Source: Loxodes magnus (Eukaryota > Ciliophora > Karyorelictea > Loxodida > Loxodidae). From it: a stretch of DNA of 64,000 nucleotides. The translations under genes were made by a program, and so were the position numbers. This document shows positions 49,179 to 62,000 of this stretch, one piece after another (position 1 is the first letter of the stretch; each line of letters starts with the position of its first letter). The stretch spans positions 744,001 through 808,000 of the forward strand of contig CAMPDV010000010.1 of assembly GCA_946699065.1 (NCBI GenBank), read 5' to 3'. Under the pieces are notes generated by a model. That model was not told the DNA's origin. It did not search any database and worked only from the letters and a program-made list of their open reading frames with translations.

Positions 49179-51476
49179 TTACTTAAAGGAGTCCAATAAA
49201 AACGAGTAATGCAATGCCCGTTTATAATCTTCAATTATACCTTCCTAGAATTCTTTGAAAATTACTTAAACTCCATTGTCTCTAAGTTTAGCCGTAAATC
49301 GCATACTTTAAGAAAAGTTAGGATGAAGTGTATCAGCTGTTATTAAGCAAGGAGATTTACCTTTAAAATCTAAGTTATGAGGATTTCATTTTTTCAATTC
49401 TTAGTATTGTTATTAATTAAAAGGATCTCCTAAATCTTCTGTTTTTTCTGGATTTACAAAAAAATCGCATTAAGGATTGTGAAGAACTACTGATTTAAAT
49501 ATTTCTGGGACCTTAGAAAAGGCATAAGAAAGTGTACTACCTCCTAAAGAATCTACAGAAAATCCAGTAAGTTATCCCATATTTTGCAAAGACTAACATG
49601 CTGCTAAGAAATCTGAAAAATGAATATTTCTTTTTTATCCACAGCCTTTTTAGAATCACTTGGAACCTAAATGCCTTGCTCCTCTTGTGTGAGGTACAGC
49701 TACTACACATCTTCTGTCTAATAAGCTGTACATTCTAAAATCAAAATCTTGAATTAAAACTTACTGAAAGGATTTTCGTTAATTGACATTATTACAATTC
49801 TGTCTGTCATTCATTTTTTATTATAGACGAGAGTAATTGGAATCCTCTCCCCATCTTTGGAAGTACAGTGGATTCTTTCTGAAGCATAATCACTATAATC
49901 TACATCTGATACTTGCTCTTCTCAAAATACAATCTCTTGAGTTTAAGTATTTAGACAAAAATCTACGACTTTGTCTGGATGATGTAGTGTAGATAACTTA
50001 TGTCTGTATTTATTTCCTTTATAGTTCTATGATATTGGCAGCTTGTTTATTTAGTATGACTAGTTGTCAGCCAATTATAGTTCTGATTTGTAAGACTTAT
50101 GTTCAGTTAGAAACTTCTAATCATTTTTAAGGTTTTCTACATCAAAGTATTGTAAGTTAGAAGTTAAATCTAGGTATTACAATAGAACGTATTCAGAAAA
50201 GCATTCAATATGCTCAATTTATTTATGCTCACTATGTTCTCTATAAGTACTGCTACTCATTTAATCCTGCTAAGTTTCTTCTTTACTCTCAAATTAAAGA
50301 TTCTCAGGAATTTTAAATTATTGAACCTAAAAGTTTTAAGCGTTCTAATTGTTGCGAACATAAAAGCTATCCTTTGTCTAACCAATTTAATAAACGACTT
50401 AAGGAGCAGCACTGACTAGACATTTAAAGTTAGGAGGTTTGTTACTGGCAGTGAAGTAAATATCAGAGGATTATTCTTAGTGCTTATCTATGAAAAGAAG
50501 GATATATTAGTTATTAGAAGTAGTAGATACTTCTATACGATCTAGATTTCTTCTAACTTTTGTTTCCATTAATTCTGGTATTTATATTACTTCACCTTCG
50601 TTTTATGCCTTTTTAGCAATTCGATATTTAGTTTCTTATAAGATCGCATATTCTTCAGAGTCTCTGGCTGACATATCAATTCTTTTTATGGTGAGAGGCT
50701 TTTTACTATCCTTGTCATATTCAGTATAATAAAATCCATTTGCTTAGTCAAATATTCCGTGCTAATTGACATTATTCAAATAATAAGGTAAAAATTAACC
50801 AGTCTTCATACTTCTAAAAACTATATCACAGTTATTTTAAGAGTTTCTTTTTAAAAAGAAGGCTAAAATTTCTCCGTTTATGTCAGATTCTATATTAATT
50901 AACGGATCATAGCCTTTTTGTATCATTTCTTGCAAAATTTTGTCCTTTACATAAAAAGGATGCTGACTCAGCATCTCCCAATCTAAACATAGTTCAGGCT
51001 TTACTTCCTAAAGTTCGCTAGAATCTGATTTTTAAATTTTTCCCTAGTATAAAGGTACTTCATTTGGTATTCTATAAAGCTTAGGCATATCATTAGGTCC
51101 CATGTAATCCCTATAATACTTATATCTGAATAAAAAACTCACACGGTCCAAGATCTGCATGCTGATAATGCAAAGATTCAGTTTATCTTCTTCTTTTAAA
51201 CTCAAGCTATAATGAGCGTAATTTACTATCCAGTTTCATTGCATTTAGAGCAAAATACTCATTTTCCTTATTTATGAAACTCTAAATCCATCTATTTCTT
51301 TCATTTTCATTTGTTGTAGAACTTTGATACTTAGCTTCTAGAAACCAAACAAATGGATCAGTCGCTTACTCAAAAGGTGTTCTAAACTGTCCATTGGATA
51401 GATTTTTGGGAATTGTAGGAGCAGTGATTTCTTATGCACTCTTAAATATCTTCTAAATATTTCTTAGGTAAGACAT
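49179..51476 (-). CDS. Oligopeptidase-B-like (S9A) protein, apparently missing triad residues
   Basis: 753 residues, the usual length for oligopeptidase B. An N-terminal propeller region (DPFVWFLEAKYQSST, YKYYRDYMG, DWEMLSQHPFY) precedes an alpha/beta hydrolase domain (IHCTSKDGERIPITLVYNKK, VVAVPHTRGARHLGSKW). The nucleophile elbow is DSLGGST with Ser631 aligning to the active Ser of RSAGG. The Asp of the usual LHDPRV block is not present (LITADTLHPNFS), and the C-terminal GHGG histidine is absent (FKEFQEGIIEDYKRALHY). So it may be inactive. Introns 51126-51144 (19 nt, GTGTGA...CAG) and 49748-49764 (17 nt). Ends at TAA 49179-49181; no TGA is available downstream. Confidence 0.9.
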
Positions 51477-51747
51477 TCTATTTATATTCTATTTATTTAA
51501 TACTTTTTAACTTACTTCTATACTCTATTTAATTCTTCTTCTATTCTACTACTTCACTCCACATACTACTACTCATTTTTACCACACATCAAATCCACAG
51601 TATATATAATAAAAAAGGTTTAATAGAAGATGAGGAATGGTGTGTAGTAAGGTGTATGCTAGTTAGTAGTAAAAGGTAGAAGTAGTGAGATAAAATAGTA
51701 AAGGCTAATTAATTTGCTATTTATCATATTCATTAATTTGTTAAAAC
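51477..51747. promoter_or_regulatory. Divergent promoter region with mirrored strand asymmetry
   Basis: 271 bp between head-to-head starts. The left part (about 51510-51600) is pyrimidine-rich on the plus strand (CTACTACTTCACTCC). A central AT block near 51600-51615 contains TATATATAATAAAA. The right part (about 51620-51710) is purine-rich (GGTAGAAGTAGTGAG). Each gene therefore sees a purine/G-rich leader on its own coding strand. Likely two 5' UTRs flanking shared promoter elements. Confidence 0.45.
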
Positions 51748-52617
51748 ATGAGTCATCAATTAGAGTTAGTCAAAGACCTACTCAAATCCCGTAGAAGCAA
51801 CACTAAAAATCCAAAAATACCTTAGTTTCTGGAAGAATAGTTAAAACTTCTTTATAAGAGTTAAAAGATTATTTAAAAGAGGAGAAACGTAGACACTGTA
51901 CTAAGCTAGTATTTTATTCATAAAGGAATAAACAGAAGACCATTGAAAGTAAAAACTGAAAGACTAACACAAATAGATTTGAACTCTTCATTTTCATAAG
52001 GAATTTAAAAGTTCATTTAGAACGCAAAAGATTCAGAAAAGAAAAAAGAAAAGTCACAATAGAAGACTAGCGATTATAAGTGTTCATGCTTAAAATGAAA
52101 TAATAAGTTACGCTGCTATTAGAAAAAATAATCTACGATAAACAGTGAATGGCAAGAATAAATTAATTAGATTATTTAGCTATTCAATAATAAATCTAAG
52201 ACTAGGAAAAAATAAAACAAGCAAATTCCATAATCAACTGTACTTAAGAAAAACTATATGGAGCTGAACAAATCTCAACTAAACACATATCAGAGTGACT
52301 TTTTAGAAGATGGAGATTAAGAAAAAATAATAGTTAGAGCTTCACCTGAAGCCGATATTAATATAGTAAGACTGCCTATGAGTCCTTTCGGCGTACATAG
52401 AACTTTTAATGAAGTTAAAAATTTCAAATAGTAGCATGTAATAAGTAATGATATCGTGCTTAAAACATTAAAAAGTAAACACTAGGCTATGATTTTGAAA
52501 AAATAATCACCTCGATTCAGTAGTACACTCGATCTACTTTCCAACTATAAAATGGGGCAACCTTTATCTAAGTAGAAGTCTTTTAAAAGCTGTTTTAATA
52601 CAGAAGCTTTACTGTAA
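51748..52617 (+). CDS. Basic protein, unrecognised
   Basis: 289 residues. Begins MSHQLELVKDLLKSRRSN, is Lys/Gln/Ser-rich throughout, and contains a small Cys cluster (YKCSCLKWNNKLRCY, one Trp encoded by TGA). A less biased patch lies around VRASPEADINIVRLPMSPFG and SPRFSSTLDLLSNY. No TGA follows in frame, so TAA 52615-52617 after TEALL is the likely stop. No membrane segment. Composition and frame length support a gene; no family recognised. Confidence 0.62.
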
Positions 52618-52886
52618 ATAGTTAATCTGTTTTTTAATAAATTTCTCTATTTTAAACTTATTAATATTCAAAATTAGTTAATTTTTACTCCTTTCCAATG
52701 CTTCTATAATATAATACTAGCTCTAAATTTTCTTAAATTAGTGCAACTTATTATATTTATACTATTTTCTCATAAAGCAATTAGATTATTAATAAAGAGT
52801 AGCTTATGTAGATATTTGGATTATTATATTTTTACTCTCTTTATCAAACTTAAAATTTATTTAAAATAGATATTAGATTATTAAAG

Positions 52887-54515
52887 ATGCTATCGTTCTT
52901 GATCTTGCTGTATTGCTGACTATTCTTATAAGCATAAAGCGCAGGCTTCGATCTTTTGCTTACCATATAAAACGAAACTTAGAAATTTTCTAATTAATTA
53001 TTTTATTTTGGATCTAATGCAGATGGTTTCAATATGTATGGCTATTTATTTTCTAATGAAACCTACGATAAAAACTAGGTGATGGACAAGATAAAGCAAC
53101 TTAATGATCCAAATCTAAGTATTAATTCTATATTTTTCTGATTTACTAACTCGTCTAAAATATAGAATGCTTTACTAGTGGCTAATAGTACTTAGAATAT
53201 AAAAGTTATTATATGAAATTCTGAAAATTTTCAACTGCTCTCTCAATCTTAGATCAACAATTTTAAATAGTTGGCCCAAAGTATGCAAATATATCTCTTT
53301 GCCTTTTATAATTATTAATAAGGAAATTCACTTTAAAAGTTGAGCGAAACATTCCCTTTTGCACATGCAAAGATTTACAAAGATTATGCGCTTAACTGTC
53401 GAAATGTAGATAAGCTTCAACTAGCGTATTTTACTTATTAAATTTTATGATTTAGCTTTTAAATATGATGATTAGTGAATACCTTCCATATTAACAAAAG
53501 GTATAGCAATCTGTTGCATAAGTTTATGTCAGGAATTCCTTGTATGTTTATAATAATTTATGGTACTTAAAATGTTTTAATGAATATGTGTCCTTGGAAC
53601 AAATTCCCAGCAGAAAGTGTTTTAATGATTTGGGATGTCCTTAAATCGCTATCTTTATCTCTGCTTTTTGTAATACTAGTACTGATTGCTAAAGGTTTTT
53701 GCATTACTAAAGACTATCTTGACCAGAAAGAGATAATAACGATATTTTAAATTCTTTTCTCTACTTATATAGTTAAGTATGCGTGCTCGTTAGCTCCTTA
53801 TCTGTTTTACGTAAAACTTTTATATGTAGTACACTGAATTTATATTATGAATCATGGTTTGGTATATAATAATACATAGCATAAACCTTAATATCTTGTA
53901 TCTACAAGAGTGACTTACTCGATTAATTAATCAAAATATGAATTTGATGATTCCATCTATTGAAGAAAAACTCCTTATAATGCAAATATTCAAATACTGC
54001 TCTTATATTTTACTAGGAAGTAAATTAGTTACTAGCGTTGGTCTACATTCGATACTACCTTACTGAACGGAAGATTGAACCATAAGGCGTTTTATTATAG
54101 ATGTAAACTATGATACTATAGAGATTATCGTTTTAAGCTTTATTTTGTAAGTATTTATATAGCTGGATTTTAAGAGCCAAGCCAAGAAGCATCTATTTTA
54201 CTATTTCATAATAGCAGCAAATTATAGAGCCTCCTAGAATTGTTGCTTTCTATCAATTTGATATATGTGATACTAATTAAGTTTTTAGCACTGATATGCC
54301 AATAGTTGTACTTAATCCATAAACAGGAAAAGATGAAGGTAATTTCTTATATAGCAAATTCTTTTGCTGATGTAATGGTAGGTATAAATAGCTTTGATAC
54401 TAATAACAAAAATAGTGAAAACAAGATAGAAGAAGAAAAAAAAATTGACTAGATGTAATTAAAAAATGACTAGTTACTGTGCGAAAATTCAGCTCTATTA
54501 ACTTAATCCAAATGA
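52887..54515 (+). CDS. Seven-TM protein, GOST / GPR180-TMEM87-like
   Basis: 542 residues, intronless, stop TGA 54513-54515. A cleavable signal peptide (MLSFLILLYCWLFLQAQSAG) and a luminal domain of about 170 residues precede a bundle of hydrophobic helices. The arrangement and the short motif LFVILVLIAKGFCITKDYL resemble the GOST/LUSTR class (GPR107, TMEM87, GPR180/TMEM145), which act in Golgi or secretory traffic. The cytoplasmic tail is charged (NKNSENKIEEEKKID). Family assignment is from architecture and a weak motif. Multi-pass membrane protein is certain. Confidence 0.72.
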
Positions 54516-55310
54516 AACAATTAGAATTGATAGCTAAGGCAAATTATAATTACTTCACTAAATTAAGATAAGCTACATATAATAACTTATTACATCTCAT
54601 ACATATAAATCCTTATTCTCTAACTCAACTTTAACTCTACTCAAGTTATTTCTAATCAAATTATTAATTTCCTAGTTTATTAGAAATTAATAGCTAACCG
54701 TTAGATTTTCTTTATTTAAGCTTAAACTTAATCAATTTATACAAAGTCTTTTAGATAATAATAGTGCTGCAAACCCTCTATATGCTAATAATAACTATTT
54801 CTCCTTGATAATTACAAATAATGCATTGTGAGCTAATTTAATAGTTAGTAAATATCTTTAATTAAAGCTCTTGAATAATGTAGCTAGCGTAAAACAAGAG
54901 ACTAAAAGTTAGAAATAGTTAATTAATTTTAGATTTAATAAAAGACTAATTTATGTCTTATTGCTATGTAATTGATTGCTCGAAAAAGAAGATACTATTC
55001 TTCCTATCTTTCTAAAACTACTTAACTATTAACCATTATTAGAAGATCAGTTAATCCTGTCATTTGTAAGAACTTTATAATATAAAGCTTACTAAGTTAA
55101 AGAAAGAGTCAGATCTAAAAGTTGGAGAGTTTAATTATAGATAGCAAGCATGAAAAATTTAAAATAGTAAAGCTAGTAAAAGGAGGCGGTAGTAAAGAAA
55201 GAGTTTAAAAATGGGAATTCTAAATTTAAATATTAGGAAAGTTAAACAGATCAATATTTTTTGATACTTAGATTTTTCATTTGATCCCTTTATTTTATCT
55301 ATTTTTAAGC
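54516..55310. other. Intergenic, nothing recognised
   Basis: AT-rich spacer between two plus-strand genes. Confidence 0.45.
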
Positions 55311-56094
55311 ATGGAAACTGATTTTGAAGAATTAAATGGGTAGCTGTCAGATTTCAGAAAGAGAATTCAAGCTTAATAGTCACATACTAAAAAATTAGGA
55401 AGCTAGCAAGACAATGTTAAGTTTAGAAGAACGTTATCAACTTGCAGAAAAGAAGTTCATCACTAAAGTAAAATAATTTTCAAGTTGTTTGCCGAAAAAA
55501 ATATTTAAGATTCTAAGTTTGAAGATTTGAAGAAATAATTCCAGCAGGTAAGAATTAATATAGTTATTAGATGAATACTAAGAAACTCAAAAGATCTAAT
55601 GGTAATAAGAAAAAGAACTTAATATGAAACTTATTAAGCAGATAGCAGTCTAAAGACAATAGAAATCTTGGCTTATGCTAAAAGAAACTCTTTCTAGTGA
55701 AAGTAGTTGATAATCCAGCATTAATGATAGAGTGTATGATCATAATAGTTCAACTTAAAATTGTGAAATAAATATGCCACTAATTAATGAAGAGTCTTTA
55801 GATGAGCTGGAGTCGTTTATTTTAGAAGAAAGAGCACAAGATATAAATAACTTAGAAAAAGAAATAAAGGAAGTAAATAACATGTGAATTAAATTGTTTA
55901 AACGTGAAGGTACTATGAGTTTGGAAAGTATTACTGTTTACCCTACTACAGAAGAATTAAATTACGATTCTGAATTTCAATTATAAGTGAATATGATGAA
56001 TTAAAGATAGCCTTTAACTAAAAAAATTACTCTGTTAGTGATAACCTTGCTATTTGTCTGTATTCTAATAGTGCTTTTAGTGATATACGTTTGA
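55311..56094 (+). CDS. Syntaxin-like (Qa-type) SNARE with unusual central layer
   Basis: 255 residues. A helical N-terminal region (METDFEELNGQLSDFRKRIQ, then KFRRTLSTCRKEV and LKKQFQQLLDEYQE) matches syntaxin Habc-type architecture. A SNARE-like helix begins ERAQDINNLEKEIKEVNNMW. A C-terminal anchor (ITLLVITLLFVCILIVLLVI) ends at TGA 56092-56094. The 16-nt intron 55548-55563 (GTAAGAATTAATATAG) joins FQQ to LLDEY. Where Qa SNAREs have the zero-layer Gln in an EQG context, this protein reads KREG, so the central residue seems to be Glu. Either a diverged syntaxin or a non-fusogenic relative. Confidence 0.75.
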
Positions 56095-57162
56095 GTTAGT
56101 TGTACATATACATTAGTATGTTTGAATTATTAATTTTATTATTCATTAAAGTAGTAATAGAATTATTTTAGTTTATCATACTTGAATTGCTTATTTCCAT
56201 TTTTATTAAAGAAAATTCTATTTGTTTGTCCTCCGATCTTAATGATTTAAAGCTCTAAGTATAACTAAAGCCTATCAATATTAAATTAAATGTATTATCT
56301 ACATTAACTATAATAATAAGGCTAATGGTTTATGATATGCTATTTATATCTTTTTATTCCTTTTCAGCTAGCTTTATTCTTTACTTTATATCTAATTAAG
56401 TATTATTTATAAACTCCCTTATTAAAATTTCTATTGATTACATAGATAAGCAATAACAATTATTAATTGTTCTGCTATGAGAAGAGATACTAATAAATAT
56501 CTAGTATATTATACTATTTTCATAGTAGTTTGGATTATAAAGCAGATAGAGCAATGTACATCTATTACTAACTAGGCTTTAATTAAGTCTTAAGTATCTT
56601 TCTTAGATAGACTAGATTTAATTAGTTACTTTTGAATAATATTTGCTAATTAATTTTGTTATATATTTATATAAAGCTTATTTAACTAATTCAAGTATTA
56701 AAAATTTAATAATTAGTCTTATATTTAGAATCTTAGACTTAACTAATGTGAAAGTATACAGAAGCTACTTAATAAATTGTGTATTTCTAATAAAATCCTT
56801 AGAGATCTATTCATAATATTAATACTAATGAGTGTGGCTTATTTATTTTGCTTTCTATAATAAGGTTCTTTGCTATATCAGTAATATTTATCATTTTTCT
56901 CCTTTTCCTTTACAAATTGCTAAGTTATGTCTATCAAGCACGTAACCATAATGGTTCGACTTACCATTCTTTTTCTTGGATAATAAAATATGTTATGTAC
57001 TAGTAGCTTAATGAAGTAAAATTTCTAAATAAAATAATGCTAGCAGATACTTAAGAAAGAGCATATAGAGAGACAAGTGTATAAATGAGGACTTATGAAA
57101 ATAATAAAGGGATTTAATTTAAAGGATATAAATAAAGAATATTTCTGATTGTAGGATAAACT
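56095..57162. other. Intergenic, nothing recognised
   Basis: AT-rich spacer. A small hairpin around 56950-56970 superficially resembles a tRNA T-arm but has no tRNA context. Confidence 0.45.
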
Positions 57163-58215
57163 ATGGAAAAGAAATAATCCTCAGATATTCTTTACTTAAA
57201 ATTTAATTAAAATTCAACCTGCTTTGCATGTGGAACCAGTAAGGGATTTAGCATTTATAATGTTTTTCCTTTTCAACAGGCTATCAAAAGAGAATTTACA
57301 GGAGGGATAGGAATAGTCGAGATGATTTATAGATGTAATGTTTTCGCTTTAATTGGTCGTGGAAAAAGTCCAAGATATCCTTAAAATAAAGTAATGCTTT
57401 GGGATGATTATTAACAGAGAAATATTGGTGAACTTTGCTTTAGGAGTGAAGTTAAAGGAGTAAGATTACGCAGAGATAGAGTTGTTGTAGTTTTGGAAAA
57501 CAAAATCCATATATACAATTTTCAAGAATTGAAGCTACTAGATACATTAGATACTGGACTTAATCCTCTAGGATTATGTTGTTTGTCTACAAGAAAAGAT
57601 AAAATAATTTTAGCATATCCAGATATAAACTAAGGATTTGTTTCAATAACAGACTGTATTAACTAAAAGACTAAATCAATTAGAGCTCATTCCGTTGCTT
57701 TATTCGCAATTGCCTTAAATACAGATGGATCAAAATTAGCTTCTTCAAGTCAAAATGGAAGAATTATTCGCATTTTTGACGTTTAAAAAAGTGAATGCTT
57801 GTAAGTTCTACGCCGAGGGATTTCGAATGCAGAAATATGATCATTAACATTTGATCCAAGTTCAAAATGAATCGCATGCAGTTCTGATGAAGGTATCATT
57901 CACATATTCAATATAAAATAATAAGAAAATAGTGAAAAGCAGAATCAATTATAACCTTCTAATCCTAAATCTAAATTTTCATTTTTGGGTGGATGATTTC
58001 CATATTTCAGTCAAGAATGGAGTTTTTCCTAATTTAAAATTCCAGATATGCATCATATTGTTTGTTTTGGTGCGGAGCCTAATTCAATTATAGTGATATC
58101 AGTTGAAGGAATCTATTATTTAGCTCATTTTAATCCTGAAATAGGAGGCGACTGTGAATTGAAAAGCTTTAAGAATTTCTTATCACATGAATGAACTTAA
58201 TATGTTAATATTTGA
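57163..58215 (+). CDS. PROPPIN (WIPI/ATG18-like) autophagy protein
   Basis: About 350 residues, intronless, a seven-bladed WD propeller that binds PI3P/PI(3,5)P2 on autophagosomal and endosomal membranes. The diagnostic LRRG phosphoinositide motif is at 216-219 in QVLRRGISNAEIWSLTFDPS. Blades are recognisable: FACGTSKGFSIYNV, VMLWDDYQQRNIGEL, LRRDRVVVVLENKIHIYNF, RAHSVALFAIALNTDGSKLA, SSQNGRIIRIFD and ACSSDEGIIHIFN. The HSVALFAIALN..G..LASSS block is typical. The end is TGA 58192-58194 or, if that is Trp, TGA 58213-58215 (adds seven codons). Confidence 0.95.
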
Positions 58216-59075
58216 TTAAATACAGTTTATTTGCATCCATCACTCTTCTAAATGGTATTTTTCTAAGTAATCTATTAAAGCTTATCCTTATTTTATGCTT
58301 CTACAATAATTCTTGACCAGATTAAGCAACAGCTTTTAAATTTCTGAAACTAGTTTTTCTTAATTGCTTTAATTATTTAGTAAAAAGAAGTTATTTGCCT
58401 ATTTAAAAACTGCAAATTAATAAGAAAAAAATGCAGATAACCCAAGAGTTTAATTTAGTAATTGCTTAATTAATGAGATATTAGGTATAACAGAGAAGCT
58501 ATAGCTCCATTATATTAATATTTGAAATTTAATATTATAAATTATCTTTAATTATCTTAAGTAAACTTATATTAGTTTAGTTTTAAGAAACTTGGGATAT
58601 AAAATATTTGGTTGCTATGATTAATTACCATAAATGATATTTATGTTATAAAACTAAATTTTAATTAGCTTATGATGAGGATTATTTTACACTAGAACTA
58701 CTATTGATTTTTGGTTAAATATAATTATTTTTTATTAAAGTAATGTTTAGTATTGGCAATCCTTTATGGCTTCACTGAAAGAATAATAAAAATTTAATAA
58801 TAAACTAAAATAATTAATAGCTTCTATTAAAGAAGCACTTAGCTCTATTTACTTTTATAATGCACTATTTTAGTTTAGGCAATTGAAGAATAGTCTTAAA
58901 AGACTTAATTAAGTAAATTAGAAATATAGTTGAATGCAGCGAATTTGTTAAAATGCAGACTGTAAAATAAAAAATATTGCTGATTTATGAACTTAGTGAA
59001 TAAGATGCTTCAATTTGAAATAAATGATGAAAGATAATTTTACTATTATTAATTTTAAAACCTAATATAAAGCAT
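58216..59075. other. Intergenic (convergent), nothing recognised
   Basis: AT-rich spacer before the giant minus-strand gene. Confidence 0.45.
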
Positions 59076-62000
59076 TCATACATTTTTTTGAGTGTTGTTC
59101 AGTATCATCACTATCTCCTCAGCTAAATGTTCGAGTAACATATCTGCTAAATCAAGCTTTATCTAAGTTTCTTCGTTCTCGTAATCTACCCAATAAGGTT
59201 CCATTTCTACTACTTCTTAAGCCAAAAGAGCTGCTAATCTTTCTTCCCGAATCATTTGCAGTTGTTCTTCATCCCAAATAGTATGATCGGGCAATTTACC
59301 AGCTTTTATTTCTGACCAACAAAGTACCTATTCTCTTATTTATTACAATGGTTCTTCTTAATTATTGTGAAAAATTGGCTTTAAAGTTCTTACTTTTCTG
59401 CTTCATGGCTAAGGAGGCCCTTGCCATCCCATAGGTCTTTTTTAGTCTAAAGCCTCATTAAGACAATCGAATACCATTTTGTTATGAATGTGCTCTGCTT
59501 CTGATATTAGTCTAGTACTTTTTTGAACTGAATTTTCTCTTTCTTTTTCTAATTGAAGATACCAATCTACATCTAAAACGTTGGGAGCATGTGGAATAGC
59601 ATAGTCGAGAGGGTCTGTAAAACCTCCAATTTCGGTATTTTATAAATTAGCTAAAAGTTCAAGTGGATCTCTATAAAGAGGAGTGTTAATATTAATCATA
59701 AAATGCTCGATGTATCTTTATTAGACTACTTGCAATAGTTCATTTATATATTCCGCAATCCCTTCAGTACTGGTTCTCACTAGTTTTAAAGGTAACATGG
59801 GTTGCGTCATTTAATTTGAAATGAATAGTGTTTCCTCCAAAAGTTCTTAAAAAAGTTGATCAGCTACTTATTCTCCTTATCTCCTTACTACTTCAGTTTA
59901 ATTTCCAATACACATGCAATGAATAGCTTCATCTATCATTTATTTAAATATTTCTTCACTGATTTATTAAAAAAGTTAGTCTGATTAAGATCTGTTTGAT
60001 GAAGGCTCTTCTTCAACAGTAGGTAAATAATGGGATTGAGTTTAAAGAGTATTGATATCTGACTTTAATGGTAAAATTTGAATTTAATCATTCTCCTTTT
60101 CTTCATTATCCTTTTGAGATTTATCGACACTAGTATCTTATTATAATTATTTGTTTAGTTTTTCTTCAGATTCAGTTATATTCTCAAAATCCTCTTCATA
60201 ATCGGCATCTTAGCTCCCTTTCTTTTAGTGATTCATCTTTTAATTTTGTCTCTCTATATTTAAGACATCAACTTATTTTAACTATTACTTTTCTTCTTAA
60301 ACTTGAGTAAATCTTTCATTTAAATCTTATTCTTATTGCTATTTGAACTGCTTTTGTAGTTCTTATTGACTAATTTGATAGACTTAGTTTTCATTACCAA
60401 ATTTCATTTTATTATTATAAGCTTTTATTCCATATTCTTCACTTATTTAATTTTAAACTTCTTAATCGAATATATAATCTTCCCTCTTTTCAGATTTTTC
60501 TATACCTTAATTCTAAGAATCTTGCTTAAATTTATACCAATTCTTTTGCTATTAATAAAACATCTAGTCATCTTCACTATTAACGTCAGATTTTGAAGCT
60601 GATTTTTATTCTATAGATAAAGAATGATCTTCGCTCTTATCTGATTTATTCTCTTCTTATATTTAGTTTTCTTGACTCTATTCTTAGTCATTTTCCTCGT
60701 TCTGCGAGTTAGAATCTTCTTCTTGCTTTTGTTCTGAGAGTTCTTAACTCATATTTTATTCAAACTATTCTATTTTTTCAAAATCTGAAAATAGCTCTTC
60801 AAATTCATCTGTTTCTTTTTTAGAATTTGCTAAATTTTCTTCCCTTATTTGATTTTAAAGCTTATCTTCAGCTTTATTTTAATTATTATCTTATTATTAA
60901 TGATTAATTTCTTGGTTTTATTACTAGTTAGTTCCAACTCCTTAATTAAGATAATCAAAACTTTTATTGAATTCTTATAATATCTAATTTGCGCTTTCCT
61001 CAGTAAATTAAATTCCTTAACTAGTATCTTTATATACCATTTCGTCAGTATTATCATAGTAAGGCTTTTCTTTTTTTTATTGCTTATCTTCTTCCATACT
61101 TTTCTCTTAAGAATGCTCAGAACTGGTTTCTGCTTTGGGAATTTATTGAAGTGGATTTTATTCTATATTTTACTACTGTATATTCTCAGAGCCATGCTCA
61201 CTGTCCTGCTGCATTTCATACATTTACATAACTTCCATAAATTCTTACTCATGATCTTAATTAAGATGTTGCATTATTTAGAAAATAGACTAATAATCGT
61301 CTTGGCAAATATTGCACTAAATACTATATTCATCATAAGGCTTTATTAATTCTATTTATAACAAAAACCTAATGAAGTTTTCTTGACTATCTAGTTAATC
61401 TTCAGACTCTTTTAAATCAGAATTGACATTTGATTTATTTTCCTAAGAAGAATTCCAATCTTCTTCTCTTTCAATATCTAATTATTATTCTTGCTACGAA
61501 GATCTTTCTTCTTTTTACTATTTATCGATATTTTAGAATTCTTGTTTTAACTAATCTTGAAACTCATTTTACTACTCCTCTTCTGATTCTTCGTAAGAAA
61601 TTTATTCCACTTATTTATTTTTAATCTGCTTATTAAACGCTTGTATTTTTTGGTTATCGCCCTCTTTTTCTTGATCAGATGGAGTTTCACTAAATTATAC
61701 ATCTTCCTCAGAATGCATTTGACCTTAATTTTCTTAAGATTCATTTTATTGATCTATTTCAAGTTCTTCACCCTTGCTATCAAATTCAAATTATTCAATG
61801 TCTTTAATATAATCTTCTCGTAACTACTTATCTTTTATATGCTAATCGCTATATGCTTTATTAATCATAACTTAGCTTTCTGATGACTCTTCTTCTTGTT
61901 CAAACTAATATTTCTTCTATTGACGTAAGTCTTTATTTTCTTTCATAGCTTTTGTTTATTTCTTTTATCTCGGATCTACTTCTTCGTCACTTTGATCTAA

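Noticed and set aside
56945..56972. tRNA-like hairpin with GGTTCGACTTACC
   Set aside because: The stem-loop geometry is wrong for a T-arm and no acceptor, D-arm or anticodon arm can be fitted around it.
60366..61823. Several plus-strand ORFs of 60-90 codons
   Set aside because: They lie entirely within the 1,640-codon minus-strand frame and are antisense shadows of its Glu/Gln/Lys-rich sequence.
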